This document shows, piece after piece, positions 28,687-38,236 of a stretch of 64,000 nucleotides of DNA. The translations under genes were made by a program, and so were the position numbers. The stretch lies in assembly GCF_900215535.1 (NCBI RefSeq), contig NZ_OCND01000002.1, positions 310,001 to 374,000 on the forward strand. Reading direction: 5' to 3'. Numbering within the stretch: position 1 is the stretch's first letter; every line of letters begins with the position of its first letter. Source of the stretch: Pseudoxanthomonas wuyuanensis (GTDB lineage: Bacteria; Pseudomonadota; Gammaproteobacteria; Xanthomonadales; Xanthomonadaceae). Below the pieces are notes generated by a model. That model ran no database searches. It was not told where the DNA came from and saw nothing but the letters and a program-made list of their open reading frames with translations.

Positions 28687-30648
28687 TTATTGCGCATTGC
28701 CCCGGCCCGGCCGAGTCTCGCGCAACCCAAACGCCAGCAGTTTGGCTTCGAGACGTTCGCCGAACCTGGCGGGGGAGGCCAGTCCCATGCGTTGCATGGC
28801 TTCGGCGTCGTCGCTGGAAGTGGAAAGCGCACGCAGCACGGTGCCCAGCTTCGTCCGTGGCGTTGCGGTGCTGGCCTTCAACCAACCCAGTGCCTTCACC
28901 AAACGTTGTTCCACCCCGGTGAAATCGCTGCCCAGGGGGTAATCGGGCAGGGTGCCGTCGCGGCGGAACGCCGCCAGCTTCGCGCTCAGGTGGGGCGGCG
29001 TGTTTTCCCGCCAGCGGGGCGCTGCGGCGAAATCGCCACGTAGTTTCTTCGAGCGCCTGGCGGTATCCAGCAGCTCTGACTGGAAGCGCGTGTCGGTGAT
29101 GGCCGCCATCGCCGTCACGCAATCCTCATCGCAGCGGCCGTGCAGATCGGCGATGCCGTACTCGCTGATGTAGATGTCGCGCAGATGGCGGGGGATGGTG
29201 GTATGGCCGTAGTTCCAGCGCACATTCGATTGCGGCCTGCCGGCGTCGTCGCGCACCGCGCGGAACATCAGCACCGAGCGCGCATCGTCCAGCGCATGCG
29301 CCATGGCCACGAAGTTGTACTGGCCACCGACGCCGGAAACGATGCGGCCGTCCTCCAGCCCGTCGGAAACCGCAGCCCCCAGTGCGGTCGCCATCATGCA
29401 GGAATTGAAGAAGCGTGCGTCGCGGCGCTGCAGCCGTTCCAGGTTCTCGTTGCTGCCGTAGAGCTGGTTGACCTCGCTGATCCGGCGCATGCCGATGGCG
29501 CGGCGCTGGTCGTCCGGCAACTGCCGCAGCCATTGGTAGAACTCCGGCGAGCCCAGATAGAACGCGCCATGCAGGTATTCGCCATCGCGTTCCAGCCGTG
29601 CCTGGTCGCCCAGGTTGGCGGTGCCGTCGGCGATACGGCGCATCAGCAATTCATCGTCCACCACCTTGCGGCGGATGACGCCGGTTTCCACCAGGCGCTT
29701 GAAGCCTTCGTTGATCATTTCGCTGCAGCCGTACAGGCCGGCCGCAAACGGTTCCAGCCCGCCGCTGGCGATCACCGTGGGGTGCCGCTCGATATCGGGG
29801 TCCAATGCCGCCAGCACCCGCCGGTAGGTGCCGTTGTCGGTATGGCGCAGCGCCAGCGCATGACATAGCGCGTCGGCCAGCGCGCCGATGCCTATCTGCA
29901 GGGTGCCGCCATCGCGCACCAGCGTGCTGGCGTACAGGCCGATGGCGTAGTCGGTATCCGAAACCGGCTGGCGCGGCAGGCCGAACAGCTGCGGATACGG
30001 CCCCGGCGGCGTCACCACCGCGTCGAAATAATCCGCTTCCACCACGGCGCTGCCGCCAATCCACGGTAACAGCGGATCGATCTCGGCCACCAGCAGCGGA
30101 CGCGGCAGGCCGCGGGCGACGATGGCCTCGACCGCGTCCTGGGTCAGATCGGTGTTGCAGGACAGCGAAAGCCGGCCGCTTGCCGGTTCGCGTGCGACTT
30201 TCTGCACGATGATATTGACGCCGCGTTCGCCCAGGGCACGCGCAACATGCGTGTAGTTGAGGCTGGCGTAGCCGCGTTGCGCCTGGGCCGAATTCATCAG
30301 GCCGCCGGATTGCATGTAGAACTCTTCGACCTGGATATGCGCCGGCAGCGCATCGCGTTTCATCGCCTGCACATAGGCCAGGCGCGGAAAGCCGGCACCG
30401 AAATGGCGCTCCGCGAAAGGCCCGACAAAGCGCCCTTCCAGGCCTTTGCCGCCCGCAGGGGGATCCAGCGACAACGCGGTGTACAGATGCCAGCGTCGGC
30501 TGGCGTCGGCTTCGATGCGCGCATACAGCGCATTCAACAGCCGGTGCGGCTTGCCGATGCCCAGCGGTGCGCCCATGCGCAGCGTCGCCGGGGAGTGCTG
30601 GAGAATGAAGTCGACGGCGTCGTCGAGGCTTTCCAGTAGGACAGTCAT
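28687..30648 (-). CDS. Acetyl-CoA hydrolase/transferase family protein
   Basis: 653 aa from ATG 30648. Members hydrolyse acetyl-CoA or transfer CoA between short acyl groups (for example succinyl-CoA:acetate CoA-transferase). N-terminal LGIGKPHRLLNALYARIE and C-terminal VSGVGGQYNFVAMAHALDDARSVLMFRA plus ISEYGIADLHGRCDEDCVTAMAAI match the two halves of the family. At ~650 aa it is longer than the ~430-500 aa classical enzymes; the longer form occurs in proteobacteria. ATG 30669 is an alternative start; neither has a clear Shine-Dalgarno. Divergent from blaI, so its promoter region shares the ATTAC-N4-GTAAT operators. Confidence 0.85.
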   Translation of the reverse strand: MTVLLESLDDAVDFILQHSPATLRMGAPLGIGKPHRLLNALYARIEADASRRWHLYTALSLDPPAGGKGLEGRFVGPFAERHFGAGFPRLAYVQAMKRDALPAHIQVEEFYMQSGGLMNSAQAQRGYASLNYTHVARALGERGVNIIVQKVAREPASGRLSLSCNTDLTQDAVEAIVARGLPRPLLVAEIDPLLPWIGGSAVVEADYFDAVVTPPGPYPQLFGLPRQPVSDTDYAIGLYASTLVRDGGTLQIGIGALADALCHALALRHTDNGTYRRVLAALDPDIERHPTVIASGGLEPFAAGLYGCSEMINEGFKRLVETGVIRRKVVDDELLMRRIADGTANLGDQARLERDGEYLHGAFYLGSPEFYQWLRQLPDDQRRAIGMRRISEVNQLYGSNENLERLQRRDARFFNSCMMATALGAAVSDGLEDGRIVSGVGGQYNFVAMAHALDDARSVLMFRAVRDDAGRPQSNVRWNYGHTTIPRHLRDIYISEYGIADLHGRCDEDCVTAMAAITDTRFQSELLDTARRSKKLRGDFAAAPRWRENTPPHLSAKLAAFRRDGTLPDYPLGSDFTGVEQRLVKALGWLKASTATPRTKLGTVLRALSTSSDDAEAMQRMGLASPARFGERLEAKLLAFGLRETRPGRGNAQ

Positions 30649-30693
30649 GGCGACGATGTTGGCCGACATGCCGACCAACGGCAACGACGGGGG

Positions 30694-30722
30694 TTGACAA
30701 GACGAACGATTACGCGCGTAAT
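30694..30722 (+). promoter_or_regulatory. Promoter of the blaI operon
   Basis: -35 TTGACA (30694-30699, perfect consensus), 17-bp spacer, -10-like CGTAAT (30717-30722). The -10 lies inside operator 1, so bound repressor would block RNA polymerase. Confidence 0.65.
30709..30722. promoter_or_regulatory. BlaI-type operator 1
   Basis: ATTACGCGCGTAAT, a perfect palindrome extending to GATTACGCGCGTAATC. It overlaps the -10 of the blaI promoter. Confidence 0.65.
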
Positions 30723-30730
30723 CAACAAAA

Positions 30731-30744
30731 ATTACGGATGTAAT
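30731..30744. promoter_or_regulatory. BlaI-type operator 2
   Basis: ATTACGGATGTAAT: the same ATTAC-N4-GTAAT half sites as operator 1, centre-to-centre distance 22 bp (about two helical turns), ending 4 bp before the blaI ATG. Confidence 0.6.
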
Positions 30745-30748
30745 CACT

Positions 30749-31114
30749 ATGCCGGTCAGCGAAGCAGAAGCCCTGGTCATGGAAGTGCTGTGGCAATCCC
30801 ACCCGCTTGCTGCCGACGACGTGGTCGCCGCCCTGTCCCCACGCACCGGCTGGGCCGAGCCGACCGTCAAGACGCTGCTCAACCGCCTGCTCAACAAGGG
30901 TGCCATCCGGGCGCAGAAACAGGGCCGCCGTTACCTGTACTCGCCCGTGCTGGCGCGCGAAGCCTGGGTGCAGCAGCAGAGCGAAGGCCTGCTGGAGCGC
31001 CTGTTCGGTGGCCGCGTCGCGCCGCTGGTCGCGCATTTCAGCGAACGCGGGAAGCTGTCTGCCGCCGATATCGCCGAGTTGAAGAAGCTGCTGGAGGAAC
31101 TGGACGATGAGTAA
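30749..31114 (+). CDS. blaI: BlaI/MecI/CopY-family transcriptional repressor
   Basis: 121 aa. Winged-helix repressor: VSEAEALVMEVLWQSHPLAADDVV (helices 1-2), WAEPTVKTLLNRLLNKGAI (recognition helix), GRRYLYSP (wing), and a C-terminal dimer domain. In staphylococcal BlaI/MecI the sensor protease cleaves before a Phe in the dimer domain; the aligned bond here would be His96-Phe97 (VAHFSERGKLS), which is inference. Overlaps the M56 peptidase gene by 8 bp. Two likely operators precede it, so it is probably autoregulated. Confidence 0.92.
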   Translation: MPVSEAEALVMEVLWQSHPLAADDVVAALSPRTGWAEPTVKTLLNRLLNKGAIRAQKQGRRYLYSPVLAREAWVQQQSEGLLERLFGGRVAPLVAHFSERGKLSAADIAELKKLLEELDDE

Positions 31115-32537
31115 GGCGATCCTGCACGTCCTGCTGGAAACCGCACTCGCCAGCAGCGCGGCCATCGTGCTGGTCATGGCCTTGCGCGGCTGGATCGGGT
31201 CGCGCTTTGGCGCACGCATTGTCTACCTGCTCTGGGCTTTGGTGCCCATTGCGCAACTGGCGGTGCTGCTGCCTGCCAGGGTCGGCCCGGCCGAGGCGAT
31301 TCCGCTGCGTGCGCAACTCGCCATGGCGCAAACGCCGGTAGCGGATGTAGCCGCGTACCCTGGTTACGAACCCGTTCTTGTCTGCGCCTGGATAACAGGC
31401 GTGCTGGCGGTGCTTGCGCTGCAGATCTGGCAGCAGCGCCGCTTCCGCCGCTGGTTGGGTCCGGCCTGCCGGCGCGCCGATGGCCTGATCCAGGCAGGCG
31501 TCAGCGAGGGGCTGCCTGCGGTTGTGGGATTGCTGCGCCCTCGCATCGTCGTGCCGGCGGATTTCGATTGGCGCTACGACGAGCAGGAACGCCAGTTGGT
31601 ACTGGAACATGAGCGCGTGCATCTGCGCCGCGGCGACCTTCAGGTCAATGCGGTGCTGGCCCTGTTGCGTTGCGTGTACTGGTTCAACCCGCTTCTCCAT
31701 CTGGCGGCGCAACGCTTCCGCCACGATCAGGAACTGGCCTGCGACCAGGCGGTCATCGCGCGCTTTCCGCAACAACGCCGCGGTTACGGCGAGGCCATGC
31801 TGAAAACCCAACTGGCGGCGCGGGTGGTGCCGCTGGCATGCCACTGGAACACCCGTCATTCGCTCAAGGAGCGCATCGCCATGCTGAAACGTCCTTTGCC
31901 TGGCCGCCGCCGCACGCTGGCGGGAAAGTCCGTGGCCTTATTGTTGATCCTCACCGCCGCTGCCATCGCGTGGGCCGCACAGCCATCTCGGCTGCCATCG
32001 GGTACAGGTCAGGGCGTACTGCAGACTGCGCAGGATCCTGCCGGCAGCGGCGCGCCGATCCTTTCCGTCGCATCGTTGCAGACCGCCGTCGCGGATGGCG
32101 CAACGCCGGCGCCGCACCTTCCGCCGCCCCACTATCCTGCGGACGCCGCCAGACAGGGAATTTCCGGTAGCGTGCTGTTGAGGATCCTGGTGGGAGCGGA
32201 TGGCAAGGCCAAGGACGTGCGAGTGGAGAATTCGCAGCCGGCGGGCGTTTTCGATGCCGCCTCGATAGAGGCGGTTCGGCGCTGGACTTTCTCGCCCGCG
32301 CTGAAGGACGGCAAACCGGTGCAGGGATGGGTAAGGGTGCCTATCGATTTCCAGGCGCCGCCGCCGGTGCAGGCGCCACCCGTTCCCTTGGGGATCGATG
32401 AAAATGCCTACGACTGGAGCGTTGTGGATGTCGATGTTGCCGATATCAGCGAAATGGAATGCGACGCGATCCGGACAGACGCGCAACCGCCCAGGCAGAT
32501 TTACTGCGGCAACCGCAAAGCAGCGCTGCGGCAATGA
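31107..32537 (+). CDS. M56-family (BlaR1-like) membrane peptidase with C-terminal TonB domain
   Basis: 476 aa. TM helices at ~15-30, ~38-57 and ~90-107; a zinc-metalloprotease site HERVH (168-172) with a distal QELACD (209); a further TM (~275-291); then a Pro-rich stretch and a TonB C-terminal fold (HYPADAARQGISGSVLLRILVGADG, VRRWTFSPALKDGKPVQGWV, ~340-425). BlaR1 proper carries a penicillin-binding sensor at this end; here it is replaced by a TonB domain. With blaI upstream the pair looks like a signal-activated anti-repressor, with the periplasmic TonB domain as candidate sensor. The inducer is unknown. Confidence 0.9.
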   Translation: MSKAILHVLLETALASSAAIVLVMALRGWIGSRFGARIVYLLWALVPIAQLAVLLPARVGPAEAIPLRAQLAMAQTPVADVAAYPGYEPVLVCAWITGVLAVLALQIWQQRRFRRWLGPACRRADGLIQAGVSEGLPAVVGLLRPRIVVPADFDWRYDEQERQLVLEHERVHLRRGDLQVNAVLALLRCVYWFNPLLHLAAQRFRHDQELACDQAVIARFPQQRRGYGEAMLKTQLAARVVPLACHWNTRHSLKERIAMLKRPLPGRRRTLAGKSVALLLILTAAAIAWAAQPSRLPSGTGQGVLQTAQDPAGSGAPILSVASLQTAVADGATPAPHLPPPHYPADAARQGISGSVLLRILVGADGKAKDVRVENSQPAGVFDAASIEAVRRWTFSPALKDGKPVQGWVRVPIDFQAPPPVQAPPVPLGIDENAYDWSVVDVDVADISEMECDAIRTDAQPPRQIYCGNRKAALRQ

Positions 32538-33061
32538 TCCGGCTGTGCATGATTGCGTTACTGCTGACGGCCTGCAGCGGTTGCGCCACACGTACGACGA
32601 CCGTCGGACAGCGGATGTTCCTGCCCGAAGGTGCGGCCAGCTACGCCATGCAGGATCATCAGGCGTTCGTGTTTCCTGTACCGCATGCCAATCCGCCACC
32701 GGACTTTCCGCCGGACTATCCGCTGCGACGGGAACTGCCGCCGACCACGGTCTGCATTTCCCTCGTGGTCGATGAGGCGGGTGCGGTGGGCAGGCCGGAG
32801 CCGCAACCGGGTACCGGCTGCGCGATGGCGGAGGAAGCGGCACCGTTGTATGCCGCTGCGTTGGCCCGCGTGCGCCAATGGCGGTTCGATCCGGCCATGT
32901 TCTGCAGCTATCCCGATGCCGCCACCCGCGACCGCGACTGGAATGGTCGGGGTTGCAGTGGTGCTGTGACGGAAGCGCGCGTCGTGCCGGTGAGCCTGTC
33001 GTATGCGTTCACCTTCGAAGTCAGAAACGGCGAGCGCAAGGTCGCTTCAGCACCGCATTGA
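32534..33061 (+). CDS. Lipoprotein with TonB-C-like domain, unknown function
   Basis: 175 aa. ATG 32534 overlaps the preceding stop (ATGA). Lipoprotein signal IALLLTAC (Cys near 14, another at 17). The body follows the TonB C-terminal pattern: FPPDYPLRRELPPTTVCISLVVDEAGAV, then LARVRQWRFDPAMFC and VSLSYAFTFEV, matching in order the VLLRILVGADG and VRRWTFSPA segments of the upstream M56 protein. It has extra cysteines (about 95, 118, 145, 162). Probably part of the same signalling unit. Confidence 0.75.
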   Translation: MIRLCMIALLLTACSGCATRTTTVGQRMFLPEGAASYAMQDHQAFVFPVPHANPPPDFPPDYPLRRELPPTTVCISLVVDEAGAVGRPEPQPGTGCAMAEEAAPLYAAALARVRQWRFDPAMFCSYPDAATRDRDWNGRGCSGAVTEARVVPVSLSYAFTFEVRNGERKVASAPH

Positions 33062-33172
33062 ACGTGTCGTAAAGCGGAGTCTGTTGTCGCAGCGGCTGGG
33101 TGCTTTGGCGGCAGATTCGCCGTCACAGCAATCGAGTCCGCAGACACGGACTAGCCGGGACACGTCCAACCT

Positions 33173-33223
33173 TGCGGGAGCGACCCCGGTCGCGACTTAA
33201 GTCGCTCCTACGGAAAACGGTTC
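33173..33223. repeat. Interspersed palindromic repeat of the GGAGCGACTTAAGTCGC type
   Basis: GCGGGAGCGACC...GGTCGCGACTTAAGTCGCTCC: contains the perfect palindrome GCGACTTAAGTCGC and a larger stem (GGAGCGAC with GTCGCTCC). Such TAGGAGCGACTTAAGTCGCGAC units are widely dispersed in xanthomonad and related genomes (from memory). It lies between convergent transcripts and may act as a bidirectional terminator. The rest of 33062-33236 shows nothing. Confidence 0.65.
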
Positions 33224-33236
33224 TGCGGCTAGCGGC

Positions 33237-33854
33237 TCAGTCCAGCGTGTGGATCTCGTCCGCCAGCCGCCGCACTTCCTCCGGATGATGACTGACATAG
33301 ACGATGGGCAGCCGGGTCTGGTCGCGCAGGCGCTGCAGGTAGGGAATCAGTTCCTCGCGCCGCGCCTGGTCCAGCGCCGACAGCGGTTCGTCGAACAGCA
33401 GCAGCGCCGGCTGCGACAGCAGTGCGCGGCCCATCGCCACGCGCTGTGCCTCACCGCCGGAAAGATTGGCGGTGCGCCGCGCCAGCAGGGCGCCGATGCC
33501 CAGCAGTTCCACCACCGCATCGAAGCCGAACTGCGGCGTCGGGTTGTGGCCATGCCGGCCGTACAGCAGGTTGCGGCGGACATCCAGGTGCGGGAACAGC
33601 CGCGCGTCCTGGAACACGTAGCCAATGCGGCGGCGATGCACCGGCACGTCGATGCGTTGCGCGCTGTCGAACAGGCAGCGCCCATCCACCTCGATGCGCC
33701 CGGCGTGCGGTTTCACCAGGCCGGCAATGGCATTGAGCACGGTGGTCTTGCCGGCGCCGGAAGGACCGGTCAGCGCGGTGACGCGCGCGTCCGACTCCAA
33801 CCGTATCCGGCGCTGGAAGCTTCCGCGCCGCAGTTCGATATCCAGCCGCAGCAT
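33237..33854 (-). CDS. modC: Molybdate ABC transporter ATP-binding protein, short form
   Basis: 205-aa ATPase of the ModABC molybdate importer. Walker A GPSGAGKTT (~30-38), Q-loop YVFQDARLFPHL, ABC signature NLSGGEAQRVAMGRAL, Walker B LLLFDEPLSALD, switch His in VYVSHHPEEV. It stops right after the ATPase core (RRLADEIHTLD): the ~140-residue C-terminal MOP/regulatory domain of typical ModC (~350 aa) is missing. The stop is followed by a dispersed palindromic repeat. Overlaps modB by ATGA. Confidence 0.92.
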   Translation of the reverse strand: MLRLDIELRRGSFQRRIRLESDARVTALTGPSGAGKTTVLNAIAGLVKPHAGRIEVDGRCLFDSAQRIDVPVHRRRIGYVFQDARLFPHLDVRRNLLYGRHGHNPTPQFGFDAVVELLGIGALLARRTANLSGGEAQRVAMGRALLSQPALLLFDEPLSALDQARREELIPYLQRLRDQTRLPIVYVSHHPEEVRRLADEIHTLD

Positions 33855-34546
33855 CAGTGTTCCTCGCTACCGCGATGCCGGCGCGCCAGCCACTCGGACA
33901 GCAGCAGCGCCGCCAGCGAGATCGCCACCGCCACCGCGGCCAACCGCCAGATGCCCGACTCGCCGCCGGGCACCTGCATCAGCCCGTAAATCGCCGACGA
34001 CAACGTCTGGGTTTCGCCAGGAATGTTGGAAACGAAGGTGATGGTGGCGCCGAACTCGCCCAGCGCCTTGGCGAACCCCAGCACGGTGCCGGCGATCAGG
34101 CCCGGCCAGGCCAGCGGCAGGGTGATGGTGAAGAACACCCGCCAGGGGCCGGCACCCAAGGTGGAGGCGGCCTGTTCGAGGCGGCGATCGGTGGCTTCCA
34201 GCGAAAGGCGGATAGCGCGCACCATCAGCGGGAAACCCATCACGGCGCAGGCCAGGGCCGCGCCGGTCCAGCGGAACGCGAAGACGATGCCCAGATGCTG
34301 TTCGAGCCATCCGCCCAGCGGCCCCTGCGTTCCGAGCAGCATCAGCAGCGCGTAGCCCATCACTACCGGCGGCAGCACCAACGGCAGATGCACCAGCGCG
34401 TCCAGCAAGGCCTTGCCCGGAAACCGCCGGCGCGCCAGCAGCCAGCCCAGCGCGACGCCGAACGGCAGGCTGGCCAGCGATGCGGCCGTGGCCACTTTCA
34501 GGCTCAGCGCGACCGCGGTCAGTTCTTCCGGGGTAAACCCGAACAA
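33854..34546 (-). CDS. modB: Molybdate ABC transporter permease
   Basis: 230 aa, five or six TM helices. It starts MFGFTPEELTAVALSLKVAT and carries the permease coupling motif EQAASTLGAGPWRVFFTITLPLAWPGL, which contacts ModC. It lies 3 bp after modA and overlaps modC. Confidence 0.95.
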   Translation of the reverse strand: MFGFTPEELTAVALSLKVATAASLASLPFGVALGWLLARRRFPGKALLDALVHLPLVLPPVVMGYALLMLLGTQGPLGGWLEQHLGIVFAFRWTGAALACAVMGFPLMVRAIRLSLEATDRRLEQAASTLGAGPWRVFFTITLPLAWPGLIAGTVLGFAKALGEFGATITFVSNIPGETQTLSSAIYGLMQVPGGESGIWRLAAVAVAISLAALLLSEWLARRHRGSEEH

Positions 34547-34549
34547 GGT

Positions 34550-35362
34550 TCAGTCCCGCCGCAGCACGGCAAAGCCGCGCCGTTCGAAAATCGGCCGCGC
34601 TGCCGGCGAAGACAGCCAGTCCACGAATGCGTCAGCCGCGGCCTTGCCCGTTCCGTTGAGCGCAGCCACTGGATAGATGATGGCCGGATGACTGTCGGCG
34701 GGGAACGTCGTCACCACGCGTACGGCCGGTTCTGCGCTGGCGTCGGACCGGTAGACGATGCCCAGCGGGGTTTCGCCGCGGGCCACCAGCATCAGCGCGG
34801 CGCGCACGCTGTCCGATTCTGCCAATCGCGAATGCACGCTGTCCCATGCGCCAATCGATTGCAGTGCGGCGCGCGCATATTTGCCGGCCGGCACGCTGCT
34901 GGTCTGTCCCACCGCCAGGCGCCCCTTCCCGAGCGCTGCCGCCAACGCGCCGGGCCGCTGCAGGTCCACGCTTGCCGCGCGATTGCGCGGAGCTATCAAC
35001 ACCAGCCGGTTGCCCAGCAGGTTGTGCCGTGCGGCGGGATCGACGTTGCCGCGCTGCTGCAGATAGTCCATCCATTCCAGGTCCGCCGAGAAAAACACGT
35101 CCGCCGGCGCGCCGTGTTCGATCTGCCGGGCCAGCGTGGAGCTGGCCGCATACGACACCCGTATGGCAACGCCCTGTCTGCGCTGGTAGGCGGTCGCCGC
35201 TTCGTCCATCGCTTCCTTCAGGCTGGCGGCAGCGAACACCGTCAGGCCGGGCTGGCGCTCGGCAGCCTGCGCCGTCGGCGCGGACGGACCCAACGAGAGC
35301 AGGCCCGACGAAAGCAGCGCCAGCGCTACCGCGAGCAAAGAACGGAGAAACGGAGAAGTCAT
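34550..35362 (-). CDS. modA: Molybdate ABC transporter substrate-binding protein
   Basis: 270-aa periplasmic protein. Signal peptide [24 protein letters not shown]; mature start [20 protein letters not shown] with the oxyanion-binding Ser; [38 protein letters not shown]; Tyr in [11 protein letters not shown] 35362 begins [12 protein letters not shown]; longer frames upstream overlap the neighbouring nuclease. Order modA-modB-modC is standard. Confidence 0.95.
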   Translation of the reverse strand: MTSPFLRSLLAVALALLSSGLLSLGPSAPTAQAAERQPGLTVFAAASLKEAMDEAATAYQRRQGVAIRVSYAASSTLARQIEHGAPADVFFSADLEWMDYLQQRGNVDPAARHNLLGNRLVLIAPRNRAASVDLQRPGALAAALGKGRLAVGQTSSVPAGKYARAALQSIGAWDSVHSRLAESDSVRAALMLVARGETPLGIVYRSDASAEPAVRVVTTFPADSHPAIIYPVAALNGTGKAAADAFVDWLSSPAARPIFERRGFAVLRRD

Positions 35363-35382
35363 ACAGTTGACTCCCAGTTGCG

Positions 35383-36183
35383 TCAGGACGAGCCGAGCAC
35401 GCTGTTGAGCAGTTGCGCCAGATGCGCGCCGCCTTGCCGCAGGCGCTGTTCGGCGACCGGCCGGTAATGCCGTACGTAAGCCGGGTCCAGTTTGGCGCGG
35501 CGCGGATAGAAACCCGGTTGCAGCACCAGGGCGCACGATTGCTGGGCCCACTGCACCGGCGCGGCCGCTGTCAGAAAAGCCGTATCGACACCGGCCGGCA
35601 TGGCCTGCAACCGCTTGAGGTAGGCGTCTTCATCGAGTCCGGCGGTCTTCAGCAGTCCGCTGTCCCATAGCCGGTGCAGATTGCTGCCTTCGCCGTCGAT
35701 GTTGATCTGGAAGTCGTTGCCGCCCTTGTCGCGCGCATAGCCGGCGTGCAGCGGCTGATGCGCGTCGCCGACGAAGTGGACGACGAACTTCAGCGCCTGC
35801 AACCGCTCCGTTTTCGCTTTGCCGCGGTCGCCAAGGATGGCGGCCTGTTCGCGAATGGCCTCGACCACGCAATGGCCGCCGCGGCAGTCGCGTGCGGCTT
35901 CGTACCCGCATTGATGTTCGCCGATATTGACGTAGTGCCAGCGCGCGCTGCGCCTGCCCAGATCCGGATCGTCGGCACGCAGTTCGTCGGCCCAGTTGGC
36001 GATGCCGGCCAGGCTGGGATCGGCTTCGCCGGCCAGCAGTTCGGCAATCTGCGCGCGCGCCTGCGGCGAAAGATCGGCTTCGGCAAGCCGCGCAATCAGG
36101 CGATGCCCCACCGGACCCCAGGCACGGGCCGGCGCGGGCAACAGCAGACAAACAACCAGCAGCGATGCAATGAGTCGGGCCAT
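35383..36183 (-). CDS. S1/P1 family secreted nuclease
   Basis: 266 aa zinc-dependent nuclease or 3'-nucleotidase. Signal peptide ends at ...PAPARA, making Trp the mature N-terminus ([14 protein letters not shown]); in P1 nuclease that Trp ligates zinc. Other ligands: His in WGPVGH, Asp in [12 protein letters not shown], His in WHYVNI, and the motif [22 protein letters not shown], then [14 protein letters not shown] 36183 gives a normal signal peptide; an upstream ATG at 36222 would add 13 residues. It may scavenge phosphate or nucleosides from extracellular nucleic acid. Confidence 0.93.
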   Translation of the reverse strand: MARLIASLLVVCLLLPAPARAWGPVGHRLIARLAEADLSPQARAQIAELLAGEADPSLAGIANWADELRADDPDLGRRSARWHYVNIGEHQCGYEAARDCRGGHCVVEAIREQAAILGDRGKAKTERLQALKFVVHFVGDAHQPLHAGYARDKGGNDFQINIDGEGSNLHRLWDSGLLKTAGLDEDAYLKRLQAMPAGVDTAFLTAAAPVQWAQQSCALVLQPGFYPRRAKLDPAYVRHYRPVAEQRLRQGGAHLAQLLNSVLGSS

Positions 36184-36236
36184 GCCGGTCACTTTAACCG
36201 ACATGGCCCATCCCCCCAACACGATGGATGCTTTAC

Positions 36237-36860
36237 TCAGAACTTGAGGACATATGCGGCGCCGTAGACCAGCGGGTCGATGTTGGCGGTGCCCAGCTTG
36301 ACGCCATCGGCCTTGACGTCGGTGTCGATGTCGATCCAGCGCACGTCCACGCGGATGGCGCCACGTTCGCCGACCTTGAAATCGATGCCCGCATGCGCGG
36401 CCAGGCCCCAGGAATCCTCCAGCTTCAGATCCACGCCTTCCAGCGCGCCCTGGGTGTCCTCGCTGAAGAAGGTGGTGTAGTTCAGGCCGGCGCCGAGGAA
36501 CGGCGAGACCGTGCCCTTGCTGTTGAAGTGGTACTGCAGCGATACGGTCGGCGGCAGGTGCTTGGTGCTGCCCACGGTGCCGACGCCGTCAATGGAGATG
36601 TCGTGCTTGAATGGCAGTGCGGCCAGCACTTCCAGGCCCAGGTTGTCGCGCAGGAAGTATTCGAAGGTGATGGTGGGCTTGACGTCGCTGTCGATGTCCA
36701 GCGGCAGGGTGCCGCCAGCCAGGCTGCCGTTGTCGGATTTCGGGTTGACCTGGTGGACGCCGATGCCCAGGGTCCAGTCGCCCTGGGACTGGGCCAGGGC
36801 GGGCAGGGCGCTGGCGGCCAGCGCGACGGCAAGGGAGGCTGCGATGATGGACTTTTTCAT
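36237..36860 (-). CDS. ompW: OmpW family outer membrane protein
   Basis: 207 aa, eight-stranded barrel. Signal peptide SIIAASLAVALAASALPALAQ; then QGDWTLGIGVHQVNPKSDNG, TITFEYFLRDNLGLEVLAALPFKHDI, PPTVSLQYHFNSKGTVSPFLGAGLNYTTFF, and C-terminal YGAAYVLKF, all typical of OmpW. A perfect FNR/Anr box lies 60-73 bp upstream of the ATG, fitting the anaerobic control known for ompW in enterobacteria. No clear Shine-Dalgarno. Divergent from gap. Confidence 0.95.
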   Translation of the reverse strand: MKKSIIAASLAVALAASALPALAQSQGDWTLGIGVHQVNPKSDNGSLAGGTLPLDIDSDVKPTITFEYFLRDNLGLEVLAALPFKHDISIDGVGTVGSTKHLPPTVSLQYHFNSKGTVSPFLGAGLNYTTFFSEDTQGALEGVDLKLEDSWGLAAHAGIDFKVGERGAIRVDVRWIDIDTDVKADGVKLGTANIDPLVYGAAYVLKF

Positions 36861-36919
36861 GTTTTATGGCTCGGGGTTAGGAACTGGGCGCAGTTTCCGC
36901 CCCTGCGCGGCCCGGCGCC

Positions 36920-36933
36920 TTGATCAGGATCAA
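36920..36933. promoter_or_regulatory. FNR/Anr box upstream of ompW
   Basis: TTGATCAGGATCAA matches TTGAT-N4-ATCAA exactly, both half sites perfect. Its centre is about 66 bp before the ompW ATG and about 119 bp before the gap ATG, so it could also influence gap. Confidence 0.75.
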
Positions 36934-36984
36934 TCGCCGATCTGCCCGCCACGCCCGGCGTCGACGGCGGCTTTGCATGGCCCC

Positions 36985-36993
36985 TGCTAGAAT
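36985..36993 (+). promoter_or_regulatory. Extended -10 promoter for gap
   Basis: TGCTAGAAT (extended TGn plus TAGAAT), about 53 bp before the gap ATG. No -35 at a good distance. A Shine-Dalgarno-like CAGGAG is at 37031-37036. Confidence 0.5.
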
Positions 36994-37042
36994 GCCGTTC
37001 CCGTCAACCCCGCCGCGTGTTGCGCGGCCGCAGGAGTTTTGA

Positions 37043-38165
<1,123 letters not shown>

Positions 38166-38211
38166 CGCGTGGTCGCCGGCAAGTAAACGGCCCGAACCAT
38201 CGCTGTCCCGG

Positions 38212-38236
38212 CAGGAGCGCCCTTGCGGCGCTCCTG
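38212..38236 (+). terminator. Hairpin terminator downstream of gap
   Basis: CAGGAGCGCC (38212-38221) with GGCGCTCCTG (38227-38236), 5-nt loop, followed by TCGTAT. The remaining 38237-38501 holds no gene I can support. Confidence 0.6.

Noticed and set aside
33854..36183. Possible horizontally acquired island around modABC and the nuclease
   Set aside because: G+C and codon use match the rest of the window and there are no integrase, tRNA or direct-repeat boundaries.
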